Assembly: GCF_016920785.2 (NCBI RefSeq)
Contig: NW_024609857.1
Coordinates: 71,794,252 to 71,858,251 of the forward strand
Reading direction: 5' to 3'
DNA: 64,000 bases
Origin: Ixodes scapularis
Taxonomy: Eukaryota; Arthropoda; Arachnida; Ixodida; Ixodidae
In this document: piece after piece, positions 11,385 to 21,422 of the stretch
Layout: every line of letters starts with the position of its first letter
How positions within the stretch are numbered: position 1 is the stretch's first letter
Notes under the pieces: generated by a model
What the model saw: only the letters and a program-made list of their open reading frames with translations
What the model was told of the DNA's origin: nothing
Database searches by the model: none
Translations under genes and position numbers: made by a program

Positions 11385-11535
11385 GTCACGTGTAGCTCTT
11401 GCGTGGTCCACGTTAAAGACCTCAGGCTAGCGGTTTGAACTAACTTTCTCATGTACAGGTGAGGCAATTGACACCCATTGAGGCTGTCTAAATTCTGGCT
11501 CTATAAACACACACAGCAATATTATTATAATTTAA
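11385..11535 (+). repeat. tRNA-derived SINE, partial copy
   Basis: Shares CACGTTAAAGACC, CAGGCTAGCGG, TTTCTCAT and GGCTGTCTAAAT with 48640-48975, ending near an ATT-rich tail. The tRNA-like head is missing or unrecognisable here. Confidence 0.65.
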
Positions 11536-12022
11536 AGTCGCATTCATCGTGTTGTCCCAACATGTAATATTCATTCCCAAAAACTCAGCTTTTAATAGGA
11601 AATAAAAGGCACGCAATAAATAAATACTGGAAGCATTGATACTCTTTACGACACAGCTCTGTGAGATCCAAATTTCGGGATCTGTAATATAGAAACTTCG
11701 TGTGCTGGGTTGAATTTGTTGAGAAGCACAGGCGAAGGACACTTGCCTTGTTTTATATCGTACTCGTAGCCTCCGTACCCCCTCAAAAAAGCGAGCTTGA
11801 CCAGGCAGCTGCGGCTTGGGTTTAATTTGAAATAAAATGATTAAAACGTTTTCATTTTCAATATTTCTTTTGAGGAGCATGGTGGCGCTAGGAGCACGAA
11901 AAATTCTACGGCTTTGGCAAATTGAATGAACAAGATCATGCGAGATGTTCACTCGGCAACGAAACGCCCAACTAAAATCGGTTTGAGCAGGTGGTTTTTA
12001 GCCTACCCCATACTAATTGCCT
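11536..12022. other. Intron 1 sequence, no gene seen
   Basis: A minus-strand open frame spans 11488-11952 but shows no family motif and runs across a SINE tail, so I do not call it. Nothing else is recognised. Confidence 0.4.
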
Positions 12023-12030
12023 ATTGCGTA

Positions 12031-12210
12031 CAGGCACGCTGCCAGGATTTTGTTTTCCGGGGGGGGGGGGGGGGGGGGGGGGGGCGCCCATGACAAAATG
12101 CTGTATGACGGGGAGCTGGGAGAGCAGGACCCAGCAAAATGGAAGATTTCGGGGGAGGGGGGGAGGGGGGGGGGCGGGCCCCATGAGCCGCCCCCCTGGC
12201 TACGTGCCTG
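12031..12210. mobile_element. G-run hAT MITE, copy 1 (180 bp)
   Basis: Exact 8-bp duplication ATTGCGTA at 12023-12030 and 12211-12218. The termini are CAGGCACGCTGCCAGG and the complement of CAGGCACGTAGCCAGG. Inside, a run of about 25 G lies next to the left end, ATGACAAAATGCTGTATGA and CCCAGCAAAATGGAAGATTT form the centre, and a second G-rich tract plus CCCCCC lies near the right end. It is the same family as 37137-37315. Confidence 0.93.
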
Positions 12211-12771
12211 ATTGCGTACGTAAGAGCCAGCAACGCTGTACTAAAACTTTTCTATTTTTGAGTAGCGGAAAGTAGCTGGTGACGTGTTCCAGCTTTCGTT
12301 TGCCGGTACGGGCACGCGCAGCGATCGGACGGAGGAGGGGGAGGGCACTTCTCGCTCCTCGCGAACCCTACAAAAGGAGCAGTCGCTTTTGTTCTTTTGT
12401 CCTCCTGCAAAATTAGTTTGCCCGTCAACATTCCCACAAAAGGGGCGTTTTCCCTTCTCGTTTTTGTGACTTTTACAGTTCTGCGCTAACTGACAACAGT
12501 TATTAGAGGACAGCGTAACGAAAAAAAAAAAAAAAAGAAGACAAACCCCTCGATGCATAGTGTATTTTTTTTGTAATAAAAAATTCTTTCTTTAGTCTTT
12601 ATTTATTTAGCTCTTGAGAGCCGCGGCACCGCGGAAAGGCAGCAGCCCGTACCATGGAGGCCCGCAGTGCCGCGTCTAGTGAACATAATAATGTGATGAT
12701 TATATACATGCATGAAAAGCATTGCATATATTTCTTTTTGAAGACAAGTAACATGGTGATGTCAATGACAG

Positions 12772-12994
12772 CTCAGCCTGGGATGTCCCCCGACATGGAC
12801 GCCCCCCTGATCTGCTTCGACCAGTTCTACGTCGTGCTGAAAGGGAGGCTGGAGTCCCACTCGCTGCTTTTCACCACCGAAGTGGACGCCATCGACAGCG
12901 ATGTGCCGCACGATCCCGGGTCCACGGCTGCTTACGTCAAGCTCAGGAGTACCAGATACACGAATTGTATGAGCCAAGTGCTCAAGTTCCACAG
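12772..12994 (+). CDS. DXO: DXO-like coding exon with motifs III and IV
   Basis: The acceptor AG is at 12770-12771 and the donor GTATCC at 12995. The frame, starting with the last two bases of a split Ala codon, reads AQPGMSPDMDAPLICFDQFY, then LESHSLLFTTEVDAID and YVKLRSTRY. EVD is motif III (E-x-D, metal binding). YVKLR aligns with the family's YVELK, so motif IV has Glu to Lys and Lys to Arg. It ends in phase 2, and the Arg codon AG|G is completed by the next exon. Confidence 0.88.
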
Positions 12995-14296
12995 GTATCC
13001 ACCACCTTTTCCTTCGACGCGTGGAATCGAGCTCGTGTTGGGTGTTCGAAGTCCCACTTCAACGTGGATTACACCACGAAGAGTACAAGCGACAGTTCGT
13101 CGCATCTTGTCGCGCATCTGCTCTACGAGCGCTGGTGCAGCGGGAGCACCAGGCACAGCTACCCGCTCGTGCTTCTAGGCCTACGTGTTAATCTGGATGT
13201 ACAGTTTAGTGAACACCACCTATAAGAATCAAGGCCTGCAAACATTCTCCTCATTCTCCATGAATCCAAATACTTTACTAAGGGCAACAACGTTACTGGG
13301 GGAATAGGCAAAAATTACATCTCCCTCCGAAGAAGTACAATAGCGTCGGCATGGACAGGTTTCGCGTAATTCAAACGACAGGTTTTGCGAAATTGAAACG
13401 GCTCCATCCGCTGCAGCGTTGGTGTTTTCCCCTTTGGATTGGGAGTGGTGGCGAGCGCCATCTATCGTCGTGTACCTGGCAGTTCAAAGCCCTTAGGTAC
13501 AGCCGACACTACGAGCTAATGGACCAATCAGACAGCGTCAAAAGCGCCCCATCATTGTGTTCGTCATGTTTTTCTTTACGTGTTCTATCATCGCTGAACC
13601 AATCGCAAAAAAAAAAAAAAAAGAGGCCCGATAACTGTCGCTTTTGACGCTGCTTTATTGATCCCATTCGTTCGTTGCGTCGGATGCATCTGGACTTAAG
13701 CTGAAGCAAAGTATAGGATTTCTTCGGTGTCCAGTGTACGCGCCACAATCCGTTCGGTCGATCTGTAACAGCTTGTTTTACAAACGTAAAGTGGAACGAT
13801 TTTTTTTTTAATTAAATGAAAGGAAGCATATCTTTGTACACGCTCGCCGTAGAAATAGAGTGAGGCGTTGCAGCCCGGCCTCAATATCAAATGCTGGATT
13901 TCGGATATGTTTTTGTCCCAATTCGGTAAGAAATAACAGTTTTTCTCCGGTTTTCCGTTCGGTTCGGTTCGATTCGACATCCCGCTTTAAAGGCACCTAG
14001 TTTGATAACCATTAGGATATATATTCAAATGGGTGATGCACAGCATTAGAAAATTGCGTTCCTTGATAGATATTTAAAGAATGAAAATCTCTTCTCCGAG
14101 AAAAAAAGCGGCAGTGCCTTTGTGACGTGCAAAAAGAAGATGGCTAGCCCTATACATCCATCACAAAACTCAAAGGTGACAGACGAGAAAAAAATCCTAT
14201 TCGGAAATTTTTCAAAAGCAATTGTAAAACCCCTGCCAAGAATATTTTTTTTATTTTGTATAGCGTGTCAGTTTTGTGTTTTTTATCTTCCACCAG
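12995..14296. other. DXO intron 2, no mobile element bounded
   Basis: 1.3 kb with poly-A/T tracts. Just after the donor, 13000-13200 is GC-rich and open in more than one frame but does not resemble the DXO family, so it is read as intron. A short inverted pair, CAGCGTCAAAAGCG at 13534 and its complement near 13640, is present. Confidence 0.5.
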
Positions 14297-14432
14297 GAAT
14301 AAGCTTCTGACTTATTGGAGCCAGTGCTTTCTAGAAGGCTTTCCCAGAGTCCTGATCGGCTTTCGAACTATGGACGACGAGGTGCGGTCCATCAAGAGCT
14401 ACAGCGTCGAAGAGATGCAAGACCTCGGAAAG
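14297..14432 (+). CDS. DXO: DXO-like coding exon with motifs V and VI
   Basis: A pyrimidine-rich tract and CACCAG precede the exon, and the donor GTGGGA follows at 14433. The frame reads NKLLTYWSQCFLEGFPRVL, then IGFRTMDDEVRSIKSYSV. This aligns with the family's HKLL..WWAQSFL...P..V.GFR block, with the Gln of motif V and the GFR of motif VI retained. It ends in phase 0 at DLGK. The intron that follows is 23.3 kb. Confidence 0.88.
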
Positions 14433-14504
14433 GTGGGATCGCTGGACGTTCCTGTTTTTGCGCATATTTAGTGAGACTTCCGTGCGATACAAATACGTCA
14501 AGAG

Positions 14505-14930
14505 GAATCGCGTGGTCGCGCGCCGTGAAACCACGTGATCATACCAAGTGACGTCAGCAAGTCACGTAGCATCTTGACGTTACATGGTTAAAGGAAAAAG
14601 GTCTAACGAGACCACGTTGTCTAGTTTGACCTGAGGTTACATCTCTTTAAAACCAAACCTACCCCCCCCCTCTCATAAAAAAAAAAAAAAGAAAGAAATT
14701 GAAGCAAACAAAGAAAGACGCTTCATATTTCAAACATTCGGTTATATTTATCATCGAGAAATGAGACCGAAGGAACCACCCAATATGACTGCGGCTACCG
14801 AAAGCTATTGTTTTCTTATTCTGAGAATATCACTATGATATTTTGTATCAAAGATACCTATAACACAGTTGGAACTTCAAAGGGACGAATAGCACTTGGC
14901 ACACTGAGTAGTTCTTTGACGCTGAAGTTA
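14505..14930 (+). repeat. Dispersed block A, copy 1 (uninterrupted)
   Basis: Aligns with 37060-37625 in the same orientation: GATCGCGTGGTCGCG, CAAGTGACGTCAGCA, TTGACGYTACATRGTTAAA, AACGAGACCAC, CTAGTTTGA, and later TACCTATAAC and GGCACACT blocks. It lacks the G-run MITE found in the other copy and so represents the empty site (CTTGACG near 14572). Confidence 0.8.
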
Positions 14931-14934
14931 GCAG

Positions 14935-15370
14935 ATCAATATTGGTCTTATAATGGTCCCATATTTGGTAAATAGTGTCAGCAATATTGGATGATATTGG
15001 AAAGTGCAACGCGGCGCTGACCAATATTGGTGCACATTGTCTACCCAATATTTGATAGACAAACTTCCCTAATGTTGACAAATATTATTGAACACTTTCT
15101 AGCCAGTATTGGCTACGCGAATGTTTTCAACATTAACCAATATTGGTTCACATTTTGTAACCAATGTTGGCTACACCCACGTCTCCAATATTCTGCATAC
15201 TTACTCTAACCACTATTGGCCACACCGCCTTCCCCAATATTTCCCTATATTGTTTCAACTCTTCTGGCCTATATTGGAAGCATGAGCTTCCCCAATACTT
15301 TCCTATATTGATCACGTTCTCCTAGCCAATATTGGGCATTCACCATTGCCTCATAGCAACCAATTTTGGG
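14935..15370 (+). repeat. Degenerate CCAATATTGG tandem array 1
   Basis: About a dozen copies of the palindrome CCAATATTGG or close variants recur every 25-50 bp, often preceded by AGCC or ACC and followed by CTACA or TTCACA. It directly follows block A copy 1. A similar array precedes block A copy 2 at 36755-37055. Confidence 0.8.
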
Positions 15371-15474
15371 TAATTATTTTTACCATGCTGCCACCAATAA
15401 CAGTTCTGGTTGATTTATATAGATATAACACATTTTATATATTGTTCTATTATTTAGAAACACAGAAGGCCAGA

Positions 15475-15700
15475 CAGGCAGGCTCTTTTCCCTTCGACAC
15501 TTGGCGCAGGGCTTTGACCCTGCTCTGCTTGGCCTTGTACTTGCCCCACTGAACCCTGGGCCTGCCCAGCTCGGGTGCTGCCTAGGTTACGCCTGCCACC
15601 CTCCCGGTCCGCGGCACAAAGACAAGTAATTCTCATTGGCCTTCTTGATGTCCACGGTGTCGATGCTCTGTACTTCACCCTTGATGGCGGCTGAAAGAAG
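15475..15700 (-). pseudogene. Unrecognised coding-like segment, frameshifted
   Basis: On the minus strand, a pyrimidine-rich tract ending TTTCAG is followed by a frame reading AIKGEVQSIDTVDIKKANEN, which hits TAA. A shifted frame then reads GRPRVQWGKYKAKQ and VKALRQVSKGKEPACL. The composition and acceptor-like start look like a former exon or retrocopy. I do not recognise the family. It is probably broken. Confidence 0.35.
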
Positions 15701-15888
15701 AAGCATGATATTCGACCCCTTACATTAATGTTATAATGAATAGAACACAAATTATACTTGCACTGTATGCAAACTAGCGGTCAAGTGATAACAAATGAGC
15801 AAGATTCCAAACAAAGTACTACATAAAACCAGGTCTGTTAAAAAGAATCTAACGTATTAGTAGAGATAGTTATTTTCTATACGACACT

Positions 15889-16060
15889 GGCAGTGGCGTA
15901 CCAACTTGTTTTTGAGGGGGGGGGGGGGGCAAACCAACCCCCCCCCCCCCCCGCCCGCTCCGGGTCGCATAGTTGTACTAGCGATGGGCCGAACTTTTGC
16001 CGAATCTTGGGATTCGGCGGAGAGAACTTTTGCCGCACTTTCCTAAAGATTCGGCAAAAA
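15889..16060. repeat. Remnant transposon ends with G/C runs and TTCGGCAAA motifs
   Basis: CAGTGGCGTACCAACTTG at 15890 opens onto long G and C runs (15907-15952), the layout of another hAT-like terminus (compare 38134). From 15975, TAGCGATGGGCCGAACTTTT starts a second terminus with repeated GATTCGGC motifs. No target duplication was found for either. Confidence 0.5.
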
Positions 16061-16660
16061 TACACTGTTCATCATCATTTATTTTCCTTGAGAGCCCGTG
16101 GGGCATTATACAAGAGAATGGCAATAGAACAAAAACAAATAGAACAGTAAACACAATTATAACACTGTAAGCTAGCTAGGTAGGTTAGATAAAGAGAGGG
16201 GAATGGCTTCAACAAAGTTAGTTGTATCACTAATAGAAACGATGTTATGAGGTAGTGAATTCCAATTCTCGACGACCAATGGTAGTGTGGAAGTCTGGTG
16301 AGAAACAGTTGATAATCGAATTGGACGTAATTTACATAGGTTATCTAGACGCGGGAAAATACGATGGGGAGGTGATAGCAATGATTCTTTGAGGTGGCTA
16401 TTGTGATAAAAAATTCGATGGAGGAGAGAAAGGCGTGATACTCGGCAGCGAAGGGAAAGTGAATGAAGGTTAGCTGATTGGCGTAATCCTGATATGCTGG
16501 TATATGGTGAGTAGTTGTTATAAAAAAAAAACAAGAGTAGTATACGCTAGTCGTTATATTACTCCTATAAGCAAGAGCAAGTTTGAGGTTAGAGCGCCAA
16601 TATCCGGGATAACGTTTAGTATCAGAAATAACAGAAGTTATGTGCGTAGTCCATGATAAG
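16060..16660 (-). pseudogene. LINE 3' end: RT C-terminal tail plus 3' UTR
   Basis: The minus-strand frame contains SDTKRYPGYW, SRLSLLHRIFYHNS, RPIRLSTVSHQTSTLPL and WNSLPHNIVSI, ending with TGA or TAG near 16172, which is the usual tail after the RT of CR1/Jockey-type LINEs. The 3' UTR ends with AATAAATGATGATGA (plus-strand complement 16064-16082), a polyadenylation signal plus short-repeat tail. Upstream (16540-16660) the frame is broken by stops. It is 5'-truncated. Confidence 0.75.
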
Positions 16661-16822
16661 TCACAGGTGTTTATTGGCTAAAACAACCATACGACCGAGA
16701 GCCTGAGGCAATCAAAAGGCAGAAGCCCGTGCATACGTATGCTGATTTCCTCCTCGGCCATACGTTAACAGATGACATGGAGATGTTGGAATGTAATTTA
16801 CAAAAGGGTGAGAATACTTAGT

Positions 16823-18010
16823 CTAATGAAGAGAGCAGGTGTCATGGTGATTCCGCACCAGATCTTTAAATTCGTCTACGCTTGGGGCCTGGCGAGCAGC
16901 ATCTGGTAAGTGATTCCACAGGGTAGGCGCTTGGACAAAGAGGGAGGTAGAGGCACAAATGGTGCGGGCAAAGCGCTGTTCAAGTTTCGAGGGGTCTCGC
17001 CTAGACCTCCTCAAGTAACCATCGGGGATGGGAGAGACACCATGTAGGTACCTGTAGAGGAGGACCCGTCTGAAGAACAGTCGACGTTTATCAAGTCTGG
17101 ACCAACGGAGGGATTGCAGCCGCCTTTCATAGGGTAGCTTGCTTGCTCTCTTGTCCTGCAAGTAAAGTGCTGTCTTTGTGGCCTTTCTTTGCGTCGACTC
17201 TAGTCTCCTCTGTAGGTCAACCTGGCGGGGGCTCCAGACAGAGGTGAGATGAACACCCAGATATTTATATGATGGGCAAGCTATTACTTGAGTGTTAGTG
17301 AGGTAATTCAAAATTGGTGTGGCACGCGAAATGCGGGAAAATGATAGGTATCTACATTTATTGAAGTTTAACGTCATCTGCCATTTTTCACACGAATGAA
17401 TTACAGGCACAAGGTCTTCCTGGGGAGCATGATAATCATGGTATAAAAGAATGAATCAGTAAATGACACAATCGTCAGCGACCAGGCACACAGAAGAACC
17501 TATATTAAGGTGGAGATCCTTACTATATCTTGGGAACAGAAGGGGGCCAAGTATGGTTCCCTGGGGGATACGTGACGTTACGGTAGGGGTGGGAGATTTT
17601 ACGTTGTTAACGGAGGAATATTGCTTACGGCTAATTAGAAATTCAGAAATCCACTTAGCAACAGAAGGATGAATATTAATATCGTTAAGCTTTGTTAAAA
17701 AACGTTGGTGAGGTGCTTTGTCGAATGCTTTGGAGAAGTCAATGAAAATGGCGTCGGTCTGAATATTCAAATCGAAGCTTGAATAAATATCACTAAGGAA
17801 GGCGGTTAGCTGGGTTTCAGAAGTGTAAGATTTACGAAGTCCGTGCTGGATGTTCAAAAAGAAGGTTATGAGAGTCAAGAAAGTTTATTATATTTGAGTA
17901 AAGTATATGCTCCATGAGCTTAGATGGAACACTGCTGAGAGAGATGGGACGGTAATTACTTATTAGTTGGCGATCACCAGTTTTGTGAACAGGTATTACA
18001 TTAGTTATTT
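16823..18010 (-). pseudogene. CR1/Jockey-like LINE reverse transcriptase, broken
   Basis: Minus-strand motifs in order: NVIPVHKTGDRQLISNYRPI, LMEHILYSNI, then after a frameshift near 17850 GLRKSYTSETQL, FIDFSKAFDKAPHQ, RIPQGTILGPLLF and VADDCVIY. An in-frame TGA (about 17457) follows VIY, and the frame then continues through KYLGVHL and PYERRLQSLRWSRLDKRR to a terminal LVRNHHDTC. The active-site box is VADD rather than the usual YADD. There is no endonuclease part, so the copy is 5'-truncated. Confidence 0.85.
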
Positions 18011-18695
18011 TCCAGACTTAACTTTGATATTTATGGCTTATGTCTTTTTTCTTAACTTAAATACAACATGTAGTGCCTATTGACACAGTTATTACTAAAT
18101 GAGGTGAAATTCTGCAAGATAATTGTATCGGTGTCTTTTTGTGTGTTTACTTGCAATTTTCGTGTCTGGTTCCAGAAAGTGGCATGACAACGAGGTTGGG
18201 TAGTAGCCGGCGCAGTCATGAATCACGCTACCAGAGTTTTGATTTTGAGACTTCATCAGCGCGCGCCTACAAGTGTGTTTACGTTGTTAAAATAAGGGCA
18301 ATCACTGCGTTCTTACTTTCTCTGGGAGTCGCCGTTTCGTGCGCGAAAACGAATGCAACGGTTGCTAGCCTTCACCAAAAGAGATAACGATATTGTAAAT
18401 ATGCATGCTTTTCGATTTGAGTCACTTGACGTCAGGTTTGCATGAAAGTGTGCGTTCCATATTCGCAACGTGGCGTTTTTTAACGTTTAAAATTCCGGTT
18501 TCTGGCGTTAGGACACACACGGTCGTTTAGGAAGGTGGGGAGAATTAGGAATGTTGGATGTGCAACGTCGAACATGATAGATAATTCTGTGTTTAGTTTT
18601 ATGCAGATAGATGATTTCGCGAAATAACGCGAACTATAATGCAATATTATTCTGCTTTGGCACAAACTACTTGTGAGCCGAAAATAGCATTGTTA
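18011..18695. other. Intron 3 sequence, no gene seen
   Basis: A short plus-strand frame at 18139-18387 has no family signature. Otherwise I see nothing that can be named. Confidence 0.4.
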
Positions 18696-18696
18696 T

Positions 18697-18754
18697 AGTA
18701 GTAGTAGTAGTAATATTAATAATAATAATAATAATCAATCAATCAATCAATCAA
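18697..18754 (+). repeat. (TAG)n(TAA)n(ATCA)n tract: LINE tail
   Basis: Read on the minus strand this is a (TTGA)n(ATT)n tail directly after CGAATAAAAAC, the polyadenylation signal of the minus-strand LINE to its right. Confidence 0.8.
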
Positions 18755-20780
18755 TGTTTTTATTCGTGCCCAGGAACAACCTTGCGGTCTTGGTACAGGT
18801 GCACTGTGTTAACATGTAAGGCAGAACAGCGCATAAAGCAATAGTACGGACAACACACACAACGGACAAGTTCTAGAAAAATACACTTAAAAATTATAAA
18901 AAGTAAACACAAAGTCATAACACACGATAAGCTTAATGGTACTACCGCCACCACCAATTGCAAGAAAGAAAGAAAAAGAAATGCATTCAAAGTGGGGAAT
19001 TTCGGCGTGAACGCCGCAAGTTAGTGCGTACAGTTCAAATTTAAGTGATGGACTTTAACGTTTTTACAAACTGCAGCGTGTTATTGTTAAATATGTCAAG
19101 TGTTTCAGAAAAAGAAGAATTATAAGTATGCCCAAGTCTGGACGCAGGATCGTGGAGGTTGAATAGACGCCTGTTGCAGAAGGACGCATTTTGCCTTGTT
19201 GTTTTTAGAGGAATTTTTAAGAGAACTCTTGACGTCAATACCGTGCAATCAGTGACGGCGTGGACAAGTTTGTATAAAAATAAGATATCGGCAAGTTCTC
19301 TCCTACGAAGCAGGGTAGGTAGTGCCACGCTACGTTGAACAGGGACAGGGACATCAGTAGTGGTGGGCACAATACGCGCTGAGCAACGATGTCTATAGAT
19401 GGAAAGAAACTTGTTCTGAACCCGTTCTATTTTCGAGGAATTTGTGGCACAAATTCCATTCCATACAACAGAAGCGTATTCAAGCTGTGGTCGACACAAT
19501 GCACTGTAGAGTATAAGAAACGTGCAGGGGTTAATAAACTCTTTAGTGATGCGGCACGCACTCCCGAGCGTGCGTAGAGCTGCGTTCACGATGTGATCAA
19601 CATGACTGGAGAAGTGTAAGGTGCTGTCAAACACCACGCCAAGATCTTTGATTCTGTTCATACGTTCCAAAAGGTCTGTCTGAATAACATATGGGAATAC
19701 AATGTTATGTGTCTTACGAGTGTACGACACGACTTTCGTTTTAGAGCTATTTATCTTCAGGTCATTCTCCCGGCACCATTCTTCAAACGCATCAACATCT
19801 CTCTGTAGCAAAACACAGTCTCGGTCTTCTCGTACCTCCATAAATATCTTAATATCATCTGCGTACTGAAGAAATGAAGAGTGACGAATCACAATCGAAA
19901 CATCATTAACAAAAACTGAAAACAGAAGAGGTCTGAGAACGGAGCCCTGAGGCACACCCGTTGTCGCCTCATAAGTAGCAGAAGAATTATTATTCGAGCT
20001 AACAAAGCACTTCTGGTCACGCAAATAACTTTCGAGCAATGAAAGCAATGAGTTGTGAATATCTAGCTTTGACAGTTTAGCCAGTAACATCTCATGATTA
20101 AGAATGTCAAACGCTTTACTTAAGTCAAAGTAAATCACATCAAGCTGGCCTCTGTTAGCGACGGCGTGAGCAGCGGTTGACATAAAACAGGCGAGATTAG
20201 TTGTGGTCGAGCGACCCGCCATAAATCCATGTTGGTTAGGGATGAGATAACGCTTGAGATTGAATGACAATATTTTGTGTAGTGCCACTTCGAGGAGCTT
20301 CGAAAATGTGCAAAGAAGAGATATAGGTTTGTAATTCGACACATTTGTTTTTGGACCGGACTTATGCACAGGTACAACAAGTGCCGTTTTCCACATGGCG
20401 GGAAAGACCTCATTCTTTATGCAGTTGTTAAAAATCTGTACTAGAACAGGAATAAATATGGCACTGTATGCCTTCAAGAGGAGTGACGGAATACCATCAT
20501 GGCCAGAAGACAATGATGGTTTCATTTTTTTTACACACTCATGCAGTAGCTCCTCGTCAAAGAGTGCAATACAGGATGCATTCCCAGAGACAGCTGGCGC
20601 GGCAGTAGCTGAAGGGGTTGGATGATGCTTAAAAACAGACTGGAAGTGGCGTGCAAAAATTTCACAAACATCTGTCGTCGAGTTTCCCTGTGAGTCCAGC
20701 AGGGTGATCTCTCCTCTACCTTTTGTCTGGGACCGAGAGCGAACATACTTCCAGAATTCTTTGGGATTTTTAGTTAGCTG
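18755..20780 (-). mobile_element. 5'-truncated CR1/Jockey-like LINE
   Basis: Comprises the RT open frame, about 285 bp of 3' UTR with an AATAAA near 18766, and the microsatellite tail at 18697-18754. At 20780 the coding sequence stops against the (AAT)n tail of another minus-strand LINE. Either that insertion interrupted it or it was truncated. No endonuclease region was found to the right. Confidence 0.8.
19041..20779 (-). CDS. LINE reverse transcriptase, open but lacking endonuclease
   Basis: One uninterrupted minus-strand frame of about 578 codons. It starts inside the linker at KNPKEFWKYVRSRSQ, then has GHDGIPSLLLKAYS, ALVVPVHKSGPKTNVSNYKP, HGFMAGRSTTTNL, IYFDLSKAFDILNHEML, VPQGSVLRPLLFSVFVND and QYADDIKIF (catalytic YADD), followed by the thumb and the C-terminal tail LFNLHDPASRLGHTYN. 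No RNase H domain is present. The absence of stops over 1.7 kb suggests a fairly recent insertion, although the 5' half is gone. Confidence 0.85.
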
Positions 20781-20781
20781 C

Positions 20782-20818
<37 letters not shown>

Positions 20819-20924
20819 CTTTATTCTCAAATTGCCCAGTACCAAGTTCAGTTTCGGGCCCGATCAAAGCCATCAGGGGCTTGTAGGATCAGACCCAGCA
20901 GTTTAATTGACAAAAGTATCACAG

Positions 20925-21110
20925 GCACGGCGACGACGAACACACAACCAACACACGGATAATAGGCTAATCCTCACAGGGCCCAGGAGTCACACAGGCA
21001 CGACGAGGACGAGAACACAACACACACTCAGTTGGATCAACATTGTAGATCCTTCGAGTCGCACAGGCACGACAACGACGAGCACACGCCAACAATCACT
21101 CAGTTGGTAG
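20925..21110 (+). repeat. About 71-bp minisatellite in LINE 3' UTR
   Basis: Two and a half repeats, each opening with CACAGGCACG(A/G)C and a GACGAxxACAC block and later carrying CTCAGTTGG. The phase is 20931, 21002 and 21061-ish, with indels. It lies wholly in the 3' UTR of the 20781-25330 LINE. Confidence 0.7.
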
Positions 21111-21422
21111 AACCACGGAGGGCCTTGGAGAGCAGTGCGAGGTCACGTGGCACGATAAGTCGTAGAATGAGGTGGAAGAGAAAAAGGAAACAAAGCAAAC
21201 GCAGACGAGCACACATGCGGCATCTTGGGCGACTGAATTCGGTATGATCGTAAATGTAAAAAAAAAAAGACAAATTTAAGCATAATTGAACACTTGATGC
21301 TGCAGGGAGGACACCGAAAGGTAGGGCGGGTAGCATAAGCAGAAGATGCAGGTCGCTAATGTAGAAAGCAGGAGCATTCGCTCAAAGGCACAATCACATA
21401 CCTAAAAAAACCATTGCCCAGG

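Noticed and set aside
11488..11952. 154-codon minus-strand ORF
   Set aside because: It overlaps a SINE tail and has no recognisable domain or neighbouring exon structure.
12996..13220. Coding-like GC-rich stretch directly after the DXO exon donor
   Set aside because: It is open in more than one frame and does not match the DXO continuation, which resumes at 14297 in the correct phase. Read as intron.
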